Shown: in pieces, positions 29,635 through 41,160 of the stretch
How positions within the stretch are numbered: the first letter of the stretch is position 1
Layout: the number at the start of each line of letters is the position of its first letter
Source of the DNA: Paroedura picta
Taxonomy: Eukaryota > Chordata > Lepidosauria > Squamata > Gekkonidae
Assembly (NCBI RefSeq): GCF_049243985.1
Contig: NC_135379.1
Location: 21,040,001 to 21,104,000 of the forward strand
DNA length: 64,000 bases
Direction: 5' to 3'
Made by a program: the position numbers and the translations under genes
Notes under the pieces: generated by a model
The model's database searches: none
The model's input: only the letters and a program-made list of their open reading frames with translations
What the model was told of the DNA's origin: nothing

Positions 29635-29845
29635 TTGGTAAGGATGGTTAGAGTGCCGGACTAGGATCTGGGAGAGACAAGCCTGAATCCCACCATGGTG
29701 GGTGACTTGATACCACCCTTCTCTTTAGCCCTACCTCACAGGGGTATTGTGAATATAAAATGGAGGTGGGGAAAGTGATGCTCTAAGCTGCTTTGGGTTC
29801 CCACTGAGAAATGCAAGGTATAAATACTGAAGTAAAGAAATTAAA
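29635..29845 (+). mobile_element. Sauria-type SINE
   Basis: GGTTAGAGTGCCGGACTAGG, then CCTACCTCACAGGGGTATTG, GCTCTAAGCTGCTTTGGGTT and GGTATAAATACTGAAGTAAA match Sauria SINE structure head to tail, with a small internal deletion. Confidence 0.8.
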
Positions 29846-30834
29846 ATAATTTAAGAGGAAAAATGTGCTCCAATCTATTCGTAGACATTCAACATCTACT
29901 TTGACAGGTGGAATGTGTGAATCAGGAGGCTTATGTGTACAGAAATGTATGCTAAACAAAAGATGCATTTGCTTGGAAAATTTCTAGACATCCCCCTCCA
30001 GGGGGGAGGGTAGAAAAAAGCAGACCTTGAAGTTGTCTGCCAACAAGCAAAACTAACATAAAATCAGTACAGAAATTAACCAAGGATAGAAGCCACAAAA
30101 GACAGACTATTGGACAGCTTGAGTTACTATCTAAAATTCGATTTCCTTTTGAATACGTATATATATGGTCAGGGTCCATGCTATAGACACCTTGTGTTTA
30201 GAAGTTCCTGCACAGGTAATATGTTTGTTCTTATCCACAGACTTCTGTCTGTGACTGGGTGCTTGCAGTTTTCAGTTATTCAATGTGCTTTAATATTTTA
30301 GGGCTGTTAAGAAGCAACAGTCATATTATTGCCTGGTCTGCTGCTCTCACTAAGCCTCTGTTGAACGGGGGGGGGGGGGGCTTGCCCAGGTTGTCCTGTG
30401 GCAGCTATAGTACTGCAAGTTTTCCTGAGAAATCTGCGGCTAAACATTATGAATTTAAAACATTAGAAATGTCAAATTATAAGGTAGTAAAGGCCTGTCA
30501 ATATGTATTAATATTTCATGCCTACCTGTGTCTATATAAATAATCATGAAAGAAAATCTATTATTCATTTGTACTATATTCCTCACACTTGGCAAGAATT
30601 CAGTAATTGTTTGGAAGAGTACTGCTTCATCCCTAAAAAGTGGCTATCATTGAAGATTTCTTTCTCAATCAATGTGTTCAGCCTCAAAATTCAGCTTGCA
30701 GTTTAAAAGTGCACTGGAGCAAATGTAGTGGCTTTTCTGTTTAATGTGCAGATCTTGGAGGCTATCATGCCTGAAGCATCTCACTTTACACGGAAAGAGA
30801 ATTCTTTCCTCTGACCTCCAGCCTCCTTTTTTAT

Positions 30835-30975
30835 TATTATTATTATTTAATTTTTAGACTGCCCTTTTCCCAATAGGTCTCAGGGCGGTTTACAACATAG
30901 ATAGTTAAAACACAATAAAATCCCCATAAAAACCCCAATTAACATCAGCAAAAGTTACATATAACATATAGCGGC
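30835..30975 (-). mobile_element. L2-type LINE 3' end
   Basis: TTAGACTGCCCTTTTCCCAA, CAGGGCGGTTTACAAC and AATAAAATCCCCATAAAAAC are the inverted 3' untranslated region. Confidence 0.65.
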
Positions 30976-31019
30976 GGTGGTCACAATTCTGATCTTAGTT
31001 CAGCCTGGTGGAGAAAATA

Positions 31020-31495
31020 ATATTCAGAAGAGGGTGGCACCAATACAAGGTCAGAGAGCACTTGTGTTAGTCCTTGGGCCAAGCCGTGGTTACACGGCAG
31101 ACGCCCGAGGCGTGCTCGCTGCCCTTCTAACCTCCGTCCCATCCCCAACCTGGTGGAATGAGCTCCCGGAAGAGCTGAGGGCCCTGCGGGAATTACCAGC
31201 ATTCCGCAGGGCCTGTAAGACGGAGCTCTTCCGCCAGGCTTATAACTGAGGCCGGGCGGAAAGAAGATCAGCCCCCCCCTCACAAACTGGTGGTAGAGAG
31301 CGTCACCCCCCACCGTAGATGAGGATGCGGAGAGCAAATGAGTAGGCTACGCCATCGCTGTTACAATTATTGTAAATCATTGGTTTTTATTGTCATTTTA
31401 TGGTTTTAGGGGACGGGTTTATGTAAGCCGCCTCGAGCCTTCGGGGGGAGGCGGGGTATAAATATAAATATAATAATAATAATAATAATAATAGA
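31020..31495 (+). mobile_element. L2-type LINE 3' end with ORF2 C-terminus
   Basis: A 90-codon frame ends in PTWWNELPEELRALRELPAF and RRACKTELFRQ, the C-terminal module of L2-like ORF2. It is followed by the GTAAGCCGCCTCGAGCCTTC 3' module and a TAAATATAAATA/(AAT)n tail. A sister copy is at 43,535. Confidence 0.75.
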
Positions 31496-32206
31496 TCTAA
31501 CAATGATCTCGATGTTAGAGATCTCAATATTGGAGGGGATCCTCTGATGGATTAGTGGGAGAGCTGCCCTTGGGGTTGGTTCTTTCATAGGCTTCTTGAC
31601 ATCAACACAACACTCCTTTCTATGCTACTGGGGACATGTGAGAGGACCACCAAAGGAGCTCCTCCCAGTGCCAGCATAAAAACGATATTCTGAATGTTAA
31701 TGCTGGGATGGAACGGGAAGGAATCACAATTCCACAAATATCTGATTTTACCTCTATGTGATTCTGAAAGCTTAGATGTTAGAAAGCTTAGATCTCTGAT
31801 TTATGGATTTAAATGATAGAGGATTTCATTAACATTAGTTATGTTAATAAACTAGTCTATTGCTTTGCATTCCGATTATCATTAGCCTAATAAACTACAA
31901 GGCCCAAAAAATTGGGGAAAAAATTAACTGTACTATTTTTTTCAGGATCTGCACAACCTCGGTGACTTCAGTGATTGACTCTCTGCTGGTCTGTAGGTGA
32001 TTGAATTTGAAGACAGCAGTGACTGTATAGAGCTGCATCTAATTGGGTTTCTGTCTTCATGAAGCTGGAATTTCTCCCTGGAATTTAATAATCTCACTAT
32101 ACCTGAAAATAATTCATGGACTTTCCCAGTTGAGCAGGTCACTTTAGAAGAAAGAGGATCATGGTGTGTTGTAATTTTTATTGTATAATCATCCTCCTTT
32201 TACTGC

Positions 32207-32498
32207 ATTAAGAGCCTCTTGTGGTGCAGAGTGGTAAGGCAGCAGTCATGCAGTCTGAAAGCTCGGCCCATGAGGCTGGGAGTTCAATTCCAGCAGCTGG
32301 CTCAGGGTTGACTCAGCCTTCCATCCTTCCGAGGTCGGTAAAATGAGTACTCAGCTTGCTGGGGGGTAAACGGTAATGACTGGGGAAGGTACTGGCAAAC
32401 CACCCCATATTGAGTCTGCCACGAAAACGCTAGAGGGCGTCACCCCAAGGGTCAGACATGACTCGGTGCTTGCACAGGGGATACCTTTAACTTTTACT
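32207..32498 (+). mobile_element. tRNA-derived SINE with RTE-type tail
   Basis: Full length, from AGAGCCTCTTGTGGTGCAGAG to GGGGATACCTTTAAC. TTTTACTGCATT is repeated at both ends as a target-site duplication. Confidence 0.88.
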
Positions 32499-32964
32499 GC
32501 ATTGTATTCTACCTTTGTCATATTTTTTCTGATGCTCTGTAATTCTGCTTCTATTGCATTATTTACAGGAGGTCTTCGAGGACTGATTTAATTCCACCCT
32601 TAAAAAATTGTAATCCAGTTTGAGTCTGAGAAAAGCAGAAGAAGTAAATAAAATAAAATAAAAATTGTCTGCCAATCTGCTCCTGGAAAATTCTTCAGGA
32701 GAGTTCCACATGCAGCCAGTTTGCTCGGGACATGCAACTGCATGCTCAAATTTGCTTCATCCTTTGACTTAGAAAACAGGAAGTGAACAATACAGAAGCA
32801 ACTTCTCAGTTTCTTTTTCTGGTAGATGTCCATGAAGCATATTGGCCATCACTGGAGACAGGAGACTGGAATTAACAAAAGGTGGCCCTTTATTGTAGTT
32901 CTGCTATTTTTGGAGCTAGGTTACTGTTAGTCTTCCAGGAAGGCTCTTGAACATACAGAAGAAT

Positions 32965-33130
32965 GTTAGGAGTTGACTCCTGCTGCTTCAGACCCCAAGT
33001 CCATCTCATCCAGCATCCTGTTTCCCATAATGGTTTCTAGATGCCTTCAGGAAGTACGACAAGGGCCATTCTTGCTGGTGATTTTCCCAGCAAGTGATAT
33101 TCAGCCTATACAAAGTGAAATATCTATTTT
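32965..33130. repeat. Old interspersed repeat fragment
   Basis: CATCCAGCATCCTGTTTCCC followed by CTAGATGCCTTCAGGAAG resembles a widespread reptile LINE/SINE-derived segment. The family is not assigned. Confidence 0.4.
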
Positions 33131-33997
33131 GCCGTATCTGCACCCCCTCAACTGATTTGTTTTACTGTGTCAGGTGTAAAGAGTAGTGCTGGCATGAGGG
33201 ATAAGGATGAAGGTAGAATAAGTGGTGTGCCAGCCTCAGCTGTAAGTCATGCTCACGGGGCAGGAGGTTAGAGCGCTTGCACTCATAATGGCCAATTTAA
33301 CAACAGCAACAAAAATGAATCCCCGAGAGACCAAGCCTAGTGCAATCAGACGACAGATGGCAGGATATGACTAACACTGTCGAGAATGGAATTCCTGACA
33401 TTCATTTCCCCAGAACAGAGTGAAAGGGAGGCAGGGATCACACATATTCAGGCAGGAGAAGTCTCCAAAAATAACTTCCACGGGAGGATTCCCTGCCACC
33501 TCTCACCTTGATTATGCTAACCTTTTACTGTTCTTTGACACAGTCTCCTTTTGGTTCTTACCAGCTCATTTTATCCTTGTATCTGATTGCTCTGGCCTTG
33601 TGCCACTTATTTCCCCCCTTCCGTCTCTTACTCCTTCCAATCACTTATTTCTTCACCTAACTTACAGTCTGCCTTTCTCACTGAGATTCAAGGTGGGTCA
33701 CACCATGAAAACAATGCAAAACAGTGAGAATGCTGCACAGCAAAATTGTTGCAACCTTTTATCCTGCCTTCCTCTTTCCTGTCCCTCCTCCTTCCAATGG
33801 GGCTTTGTCAGGTTTTTGGCTGCAAATCAGAATGAAGTTCTAAATGGTTTTAAGTGTTTATTTTATTGAATAATTATATTGTTTTATTGATACAGTATTG
33901 GATGAATGCACATTTTCACAGCTGTACGCTGTCCAAGACGACTGATTTGAGACGGGTAGTACATAAATTAAGAAATAAATAAATAACTGTGACTAGC

Positions 33998-34080
33998 CCA
34001 AGGTCACTCAGCTGGCTGCATGTGGAGGAGTGCGGAATCAAAGTTGGTTCTCAAAGTCCACCACACCACGCTGGCTTTCA
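33998..34080 (-). mobile_element. tRNA-derived SINE fragment
   Basis: AAGGTCACTCAGCTGGCTGC, ATGTGGAGGAGTGCGGAATC and CCACACCACGCTGGCTT are the inverted SINE head. Confidence 0.65.
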
Positions 34081-35645
34081 AAAAAGATACCCAATCAGCT
34101 CCTGATCCATATATGAACCTATAAATACATATTGGCGAAGGAAAGGACAGCATGCCTCTCAGAACCTTACGGTGTGTTATAAATGAGGGAATGAATAAGG
34201 ATCCCCAATTAAAAATAAAACCCATGGGTATGCTCTTGGAAAGGCATTTGTGCAGCATGTTACAGATGATTAGTGCTGCTGATCTGTAGCTTGCACTTTA
34301 CTTGGATGTGTGACATCAAGTAAGATTAGGTGTAATATCACAATTTTAAAATTGAACCTGGACTGCAGGAAACAAATTTCAGTGCTGCTGGGCAGAAAAA
34401 TCCCTCCCACAGGTGTGGAGCTGGGTGGCTGAATTAAGGGAGATGCTATTAGGCCTGAGGTGGGGAGCAAGAGCCCAGGCACGATTGCTCAAAAAGAGTT
34501 GGCAAATGATTTAAATGCATAATTTTTGACTTGTCGTGCCAATCATCACCCTAAAGTTTTAAACATACCAAAAAAAAAAAACTCTTCCAGGATTAGGAAG
34601 AAAGGGGGAGGGACAGTGGCTCTGGCAGTGCATCGGCATTTCATACAGAAGGTCCCGATCCTCCATGCCATTGAAAGGAGCAAGGAATAGCTGCTGTGAA
34701 ATAAGTTTTCAGACCCTAGAGAGTTGCTTTTGGTCATGAGCAGACAATATCGACTTCAGTCAACGAACGGTCTCACTCCGTTTGTGCTCTCTGCACGGAT
34801 AAAGACAAATCGATTCATCTTAATATAAACGTTGAAAGAACTAAAGCATAAATAAGCAGTCGCCAGAGTGTTCTTTGAGAGAAAGTCTGCCCTGACAGCC
34901 TTTCTAGATGCATTTTAAAAATATATATCATTCACGACCCTCCTCTAAGCCCTCCTATTGTTTGGCCTCTCCAGCCTGGCATAGAGAAGGGCCAGACATT
35001 TCCTTCGCAAACCTGTTTCCTCTTGACCGCTCTGAATGGCTGGCTTTCGCATTGTGGGGAAAGTTACAAGCCGGCATCCTGTCTCTACGGGCTTTCCGTT
35101 CCCCCTCCCCTCAGTCCAAGCACTGCTAGCTCTGTTCAAGTACGCTGGAGACGACGGTGAGGAACTTTTTGCCTCTAGGTGTACTAATCCCAGATTAACA
35201 ACTCTAGGATTTCAGGGGAGCTCCCCAGTCTCTTGTTAGTGACCATCCACTATCCTATGTAGTACACAAATAGTGACCTTGAGTCTTATGGTTGTACTTT
35301 AGGAAGGTTTGAGAGATTTTGGAGTCTTGTGGAGGACAGGATGGTTTTCTGAGCACGTGCAATGGCAAGGTCTGATTGAGACAGTGGAAGGAGGGAGGTC
35401 AAACAGTGTCTTTTAATCAGCTTAAGTTAGGACAGATTCTGCTGATGAATTAAAATCCTGTAACTAGTTACAAGGAGTCTGGAAAGAGAGTTGGCTGGAG
35501 AGTCTGCTGCCAATTCGGGAAATCAGGAGACACTCGTAACAAAAGTAAGGAGCTTGGGGTGGAGGGGAAAGAGGGTGTTGGGGAGGGGGGCTTCTTACAC
35601 AGCCGGATGCATTCCTCAACCCATTGCAATGTGTGTCAACCAGCA

Positions 35646-35741
35646 ATGCCAGCGATTAATATCGAGGATCTGAGCGAGAAGGATAAACTGAAAATGGAAG
35701 TGGAACAGCTCCGGAAAGAAGCAAAGTTGCAAAGACAACCG
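35646..35741 (+). CDS. GNG11: GNG11 coding exon 1
   Basis: It holds the first 32 codons, from ATG to CAACCG, followed by donor GTGAGT. The start matches the family N-terminus MPA. Confidence 0.95.
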
Positions 35742-37869
35742 GTGAGTGAGTACCTGGCAATGTTTTTTCCCCCCTTTCAGAAGAAGATTTCAGAAGAAGT
35801 ATTTGAAGTAGCTCTTGTTTCCCTGACAAATCAGTCTCTGCTTGCTGGGCTTTTGGAGGATGGAAGGGAGGGAAAGAGAAGCAGCATGTGCACAATTGAA
35901 ATGAGAGTTGGGGGTGTTGTAAACAAAGCTAGTACCTTCAACAATTTGGAGTGATTTGCCTGGAAGGAGGTTTGTTTTAGCACCATTTACCTCCACTGCA
36001 AGCTAACCCCCTGCAACCCTCTCCCTGACAATTCTTGGGAAAACTGCACAAGTTACTTCCAGCTTGAGAAACTTCTCTCTTTGGATATTCTATTTTGCCT
36101 TCTTTCAGTGTAAATATAAGGGGTAAAGTCCAAGTGTATTTTATTGCAGAAAATGAACACAGCAGGGCTGCTCTCTAATGAGTATCGCATTAGATTCCAC
36201 AACTTGTGGAGGGGAGTTCTGGAAAAATGCAGAAAGGATTAATTTCCACACACTGGATTACCCCTGCCCCTCCTTTTTGCTTGGTTTCTGCCAACTCCTT
36301 ACTTTCAGTGGTAAAATAAGGGAAAATGCAATAGGAATATGTAAGTAAATGAAACACGGCAGATTTTGTTCAGTGATCCTGCTGGAAGGACCAGGCTCCA
36401 CAATCCAGCATCACAGCTCAGGTGCTTTCCCCTTACTACAGCCTAACTCCTCCTCCTGTTCCTAAATCTTTTGCAGTGCAGCCCCATGGAGGGTTACTGC
36501 ATCTTGAAATCAATGGGTTTGCACTGGAATCAGTCTGCATAATCTCACCCTGTTGCTAGTAATGATGCCAAGCCCCATCATGCCTGTTATCCTTTTATAG
36601 CCCCCTGGGGGGGGGGGAGGAATATTTGGATTGTCTTCGCACCCCCCGAGTGTTCTGTGTTCTCTACCTACTCTTCTTACATTCCCACCCAACAGAAGCA
36701 TGCAGCTTGGAAACCACTCCTGTGAGGAAGTGGCTATTGACTTCAGCCGTAGTCCTGGTGGCATAGCTTGAGGAAAAATGGAGAGCCTGTAATTCTAAAG
36801 TCAGAGAGAAGCGTGAACAGGCTGATTGTGGGGTATGCTGCAAAGGGCTACATTTGGAACCTTTTACTGCTGTGGTACAGCTCAGAGGAAATAAACAGTC
36901 TGATGACTCAGGAGGGAAAATGGGCACCCGCTGGAAATTTCAGCACTGTGATAAAAATGTTTCCATATGGTACACAATACGATGCATTTGCCACTTGACC
37001 GTTGGATTGCTTTTAGAAATCTGGACGGCGTGCATTTCCTGACAGCTTTAGCGTGCAGCCTTCAGAGAAGGAAAACAAACTGCATGGAATGGTGTGTAGC
37101 AGGGATGTCACACCGCCGCTCTGAAACACTGAGGTGCCTGTGTCACTTGAAGGACAAGGCACCACAAAACAAGGACTACACCACTCAATGTGCCATGACA
37201 TGTTAACACTTTTCATTGGTGATGAAGTCATAGCTGACTTATGGTGACTCTGTGGGGTTTTCAAGGCAAGAGATTTTAGACGTGGTTCTGCCTTTGCCTG
37301 CCTCTGTGTCACAACCCTGATTTTCAATGCAGGTCTCCCACCCACATCCTTACCAGGGCTGACCCTGCTTAGCTTCTGAGATCTGATGACATCAAGTTAG
37401 CCTGGGCTATCTAGGTCAGGGTCTCTTTTTTTGTGTGTGTAAAAATGAAATATTCCCACAATGAAAGCATTGTTTGAGATACATGTGAATACTTTGTGCG
37501 GCAAAAATTATGATGTAGCAAGTTCCTACCGTTTAAAGTGTGTTTTTACTGTTTGGCTGTTTCATAGCTGCAACGCAAAGTGTGCATAAATGTGTGTATT
37601 GCTTTTGGTACTTTCATGAACCACAGCAGCCAAAACTGCATGGGTACAGCCAATTAACTTTGGAAAATTCTATTTTGCCTTCTCCCAGTGGAAAATGTTA
37701 TCCCTGCATATATAAACCAGATGTGTTTTTCCCTCCTCTTAAGGTTTCTAAATGCTCAGAAGAAATTAAAAATTACATTGAAGAAAGATCTGGAGAAGAC
37801 CCTCTTGTGAAAGGTATTCCTGAAGACAGGAATCCTTTTAAAGAAAAAGGAGGATGCATTATTGCTTAG
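35646..37869 (+). CDS. GNG11: GNG11, G-protein gamma-11 subunit
   Basis: It encodes the gamma subunit of heterotrimeric G proteins, which pairs with a beta subunit at the inner face of the plasma membrane. Two coding exons (35646-35741 and 37744-37869) join in phase 0 to give 73 residues, the same length as human GNG11. The N-terminus MPAINIEDLSEKDKLKMEVE, the coil-forming middle (VSKCSEEIKNYIEERSG) and EDPLVKGIPED are near identical to GNG11. LQRQ and KEKGG favour GNG11 over GNGT1. The C-terminus is a CaaX box, CIIA (human CVIS), predicted to be farnesylated. Splice sites are CAACCG|GTGAGT and CCTCTTAAG|GTTTCT. It is transcribed away from the TFPI2 array, as in human. No clear TATA box was seen; a GTGAGG at 35,158 could be the donor of a 5' untranslated exon. 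Confidence 0.96.
35742..37743 (+). other. GNG11 intron
   Basis: The intron is about 2 kb. The only clear repeat is a reverse 5S-derived SINE at 37,210-37,425. A G run lies at 36,607-36,617. Confidence 0.8.
37210..37425 (-). mobile_element. 5S-rRNA-derived SINE
   Basis: The inverted 5S part (GCTGACCCTGCTTAGCTTCT, GAGATCTGATGACATCAAG) follows the inverted body (GACTCTGTGGGGTTTTCAAG). It lies inside the GNG11 intron. Confidence 0.8.
37744..37869 (+). CDS. GNG11: GNG11 coding exon 2
   Basis: It holds 41 codons and a TAG stop, preceded by a pyrimidine-rich acceptor (TTTTTCCCTCCTCTTAAG). It contains the DPLVKGIPED block and the CIIA end. Confidence 0.96.
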   Translation, partial: VSKCSEEIKNYIEERSGEDPLVKGIPEDRNPFKEKGGCIIA

Positions 37870-39000
37870 AAGAACGAGACCATTTTGTAACTGGAACTTA
37901 AAATGCTCTTGAAAATGAAATCTAGTTCTGGGTTAAGTTCTAGTGGTTCTGAACTGACTTCTTATGAGAACAGAAATGCCTGTTTATAATTGAATCCCAT
38001 GGTGGGTTCTTATTTCTTAATCTCCTGTACATTCTAATTTTAAGAAAGCTATTTCTTTAGTGTTATTTGGGTAATACCAATTCAACACACATGATTAAAA
38101 AACCCTTCCTTTTCATTTACAGAATACAGAACTTAAGTTTAGTAGAACCACCACATTGCACTGCATGTAAAAATAGGATTTTGTTAAGATAAACCATGAA
38201 ACTATGGCAGTGTTGATCTGAAGAAGTATGCCTGCACATGAAAGCTTATTAAAGAATTAAAATTTGTTAGTCTTAAAGGTGTCACTGGACTCAAACTTTG
38301 TACTATTGTTTCAGGCAAACATAGCTGTCCACCTAGATGTAATGTCAGTGAGATGGTTATTTTAAAAACCAGATTATTGGGGGGGGGGGCAGGGAGGTCA
38401 CCAGCGCAGTAATTGTTGAAATAACAAGATTGGGAAGAACTGACAAAAATTCCCAAAATTATGCTCAGGATTTTAGCCTTAAGGAAGAAAACACAAGCAC
38501 CAAGGTGAGAAGATGTAGGCTGTATCCTAAGTACACTTTTTCCTAGAGTAAAAGCCACTGAATAAAATGGGACTTACTTTTCAGTAGATCTGTTTAGGAT
38601 TGCTTCCATAAATTGGACTGTACGTTTTCTAACACTGCTACATAAATTAAAATTCTTTACCACGAAGCATTGTCTTAACAAATTATGCAATTTAGATTTT
38701 TTTTACCAGTTCATATTTTATAATTTTGCAAATCTTTTATTTCTACTTTACTAGTCATGGGGAGAAGCAAGAACCATGTACTGCACTGAAACTCCACCCA
38801 CAGTGACTCAGAAACTTATACTGTACAATAAATTCAAAATCAAATGTTACATAGCTATTAGATCACAGGATCATTGACAGGTAACAAAAAACAGCTGGCA
38901 ACTTTAAAGCCCGCAGAGCGGCATGTTGTTTACTCCTTTCGGAATTTCAGAGATCTTAAACTTTGTTAAGGGAGCAATCCTACACACATGTACCTGAGAG

Positions 39001-39284
39001 TAAAGGTAAAGGTAAAGGTATCCCCTGTGCAAGCACCGAGTCATGTCTGACCCTTGGGGTGACGCCCTCTAGCGTTTTCATGGCAGACTCAATACGGGGT
39101 GGTTTGCCAGTGCCTTCCCCAGTCATTACCGTTTACCCCCCAGCAAGCTGGGTACTCATTTTACCGACCTCGGAAGGATGGAAGGCTGAGTCAACCTTGA
39201 GCCGGCTGCTGGGATTGAACTCCCAATCTCATGGGCAAAGCTTTCAGGCGGCTGCCTTACCACTCTGCGCCACAAGAGGCTCTT
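39001..39284 (-). mobile_element. tRNA-derived SINE with RTE-type tail
   Basis: Full length and reverse. GTACCTGAGAGTAA is present at both ends as a perfect target-site duplication, indicating a fairly young insertion. Confidence 0.9.
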
Positions 39285-40119
39285 GTACCTGAGAGTAAGC
39301 ACGTCTAAATAAGCATTTGTTCTGTCATGTTAGCTTTCTAGATGTTGGTGGTTTCTTCACGTTTTTGTGTGTTATTTATAATCTGCTTTTCTCACTGACA
39401 CTCACCCTGTGGGGCCTGTGGGGTTATTGGGATTTGGGGAGGGTTGTCAGATTGGTTTTATTATTATATATCCTTTTACTGTGGTTTTTACTGTTGCACA
39501 CTGCTGTGAGCTGGCTGGCTGAGAGTGGTGGTAAACAAATATAATTAATAATAATAATATTATTATTACATAGTATAAATCCACAGGCATGCTCATTCAG
39601 GTATGCAAGGACACAATTTATGTTGAATGAATCAGAAATCAGATATTGCCTGGCAGGTAAATGGCCAAAGGAGGAACAAGAAAGAGGGTGGTCCAAGAAG
39701 CTAAATCTAAATCTGTTGAACATTCATTTCTAAGAAAAAGAAGTGAGGGACGTGCACAGATTGTCACCCTCACAGCCCAGGCACTTAGACCCGAAAGCTG
39801 TTTACGGCAGGCTGTGTGCAGTGAGACAACAGAGGCACTTTACTAGAAACACTAAGTAAAGGGTAGAGATTGTTGGACAACAATAATTTACATTTCATGC
39901 TTTCAGCATTCAATGTATTCAATGCACGTTACTCTTGTAAGACCAGTATTATTCCCATATTGCAGGTGTGAAATGAAAGATTTGAATCGGGCCTTTTCCA
40001 CCGCAGCTCGGTATTTCAATGAGTCTGCATCTCCACTATCCAGGTTGCCAATTCTGGTTGAGGAAGCTCCCAGAGGTTTGCCAGCAGTTCCTGGGGGGGG
40101 GGAGGCGGAGTGTGGGGAG

Positions 40120-40270
40120 AAGAGGGCCCTGGGCAATGTGAAGTCATCTAGTCCAATCTCGGCAGGTGCCACTTCTTTCAGAGGAACTGAGGCCTGTAAT
40201 CTGGACAGCAGTTATAATTCTGGGACGACACCAGGCCCCACCCGGAGGTTGGTAACCCCGCAATCCATAC
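40120..40270. repeat. Unclassified interspersed repeat (family also at 53365 and 55262)
   Basis: CCACCCGGAGGTTGGTAACCC and TCTGGACAGCAGTTATAATTC match the inverse or direct forms at 53,365-53,535 and 55,262-55,450. The family is not recognised. Confidence 0.5.
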
Positions 40271-40374
40271 CACTGGTATGAGCTACAGCAACTTGCTCCC
40301 AAAAGGGAATACACAAAGAGAGAGAGAGAGGCCAAATCTCGCTCCCTTTCCTTTAACACCAACTGCCAATGAGA

Positions 40375-40557
40375 ACAATCAAATCAGAGTCCAGTAGGAC
40401 CTTTAAGACCAACAAAGATTTATTCAAGGCGTGAGCTTTCGAGTGCTTGCACTCGAAAGCTCACGCCTTGAATAAATCTTTGTTGGTCTTAAAGGTCCTA
40501 CTGGACTCTGATTTGATTGTGCTACTTCAGACCTTCACGGCTACCCACTTGAATCTA
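40375..40557. repeat. Fold-back repeat with perfect 72-nt arms
   Basis: Arms 40,375-40,446 and 40,449-40,520 are exact reverse complements separated by two bases. The right side continues with GCTACTTCAGACCTTCACGG and CTACCCACTTGAATC, the inverted head of the same family as at 27,812. Confidence 0.92.
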
Positions 40558-40569
40558 CCAAAGAGAAAC

Positions 40570-41160
40570 ATGTAGTGACCCAAGCGCCTTCTGCGAGCCT
40601 CAGGTGCGAAACCCGACTCCTGCGCCCTCGCTTTCCGTCCCGAGCGGCGTTGCTTCAGCCGGGGACATCAACTCTGGAGACGCCGCCAAGCCCTTCAGGG
40701 CCCATCCGCACTCTTCGTGGGAAGCCGCCGCTCCACCCGCGCGTCGTTGGAGAGGGAGCCGCTCCCCAAACTGCGCGCCCGGAGCGAGCGACCCGGCCCC
40801 TTTGCCCGGGCCCGCGCATGCTCGGCGTCCCTCGGGGGCTGACCCAGGCATGGCTCCGCGGTGGCTCGCTCTCCTCGCGCGCCAAGGGCAGGCGACACGG
40901 CCGCTGCGTGGCTATGGCTCTCGGAGGCCGAGCAGCAGCAGCAGCAGCAGCGCGGGCGAAGCCAGCGGCGACAGAGACCACCCCATATACACGCCCGAGC
41001 ACTTCGCCCTGAGAGCGTCGCTGAGAAAGGTACGGGCGGCGGCCTGTTCGAGGAGTCCAAACTCAGCTGCGCACCAGAGCGCTCTCCCCAGTTGGAAAGG
41101 CGCGCTCGGGGATCTGTCACCCGCTAGCCTAGTCGCAGCCTGCCTCGTCTCCGCGTCCCC
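40570..41160 (+). promoter_or_regulatory. CpG-rich promoter and first exon of the acyl-CoA dehydrogenase gene
   Basis: CpG density rises sharply here relative to the surrounding AT-rich DNA, as in a vertebrate CpG island. No TATA box is evident. The first coding exon sits inside. Confidence 0.65.
40850..41029 (+). CDS. Acyl-CoA dehydrogenase exon 1
   Basis: It holds 60 codons, ending CTGAGAAAG before donor GTACGG. The ATG at 40850 is the only in-frame ATG of the open stretch. A run of seven Ser codons, mostly AGC, lies in the presequence. Confidence 0.82.

Larger units (their letters stand above)
29000..35640. other. Intergenic region between gene C and GNG11
   Basis: No coding exon was recognised. 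It contains CR1, Sauria SINE, L2-type and RTE-tailed SINE copies listed separately and a G/C run at 30,369-30,380. The last 700 bases are unique-looking and may hold GNG11 regulatory or 5' untranslated sequence. GNGT1, expected here from human gene order, was not found. Confidence 0.5.
37870..40570. other. GNG11 3' region and spacer before the acyl-CoA dehydrogenase promoter
   Basis: It probably includes the GNG11 3' untranslated region; AATAAA-type signals occur at 38,561 (inside an old repeat) and 38,827. It also holds an RTE-tailed SINE, an L2-like tail with (AAT) run (about 39,340-39,560), an unclassified repeat at about 40,120-40,270 and the fold-back repeat. No other gene was recognised. 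Confidence 0.5.

Noticed and set aside
33420-33869. 149-codon plus-strand frame
   Set aside because: No recognisable domain; it overlaps an old LINE-like tail at about 33,655.
40375-40520. Perfect hairpin read as a microRNA precursor
   Set aside because: The arms belong to an interspersed repeat family and are too long and too perfect for a typical microRNA. The fold-back element explanation is simpler.
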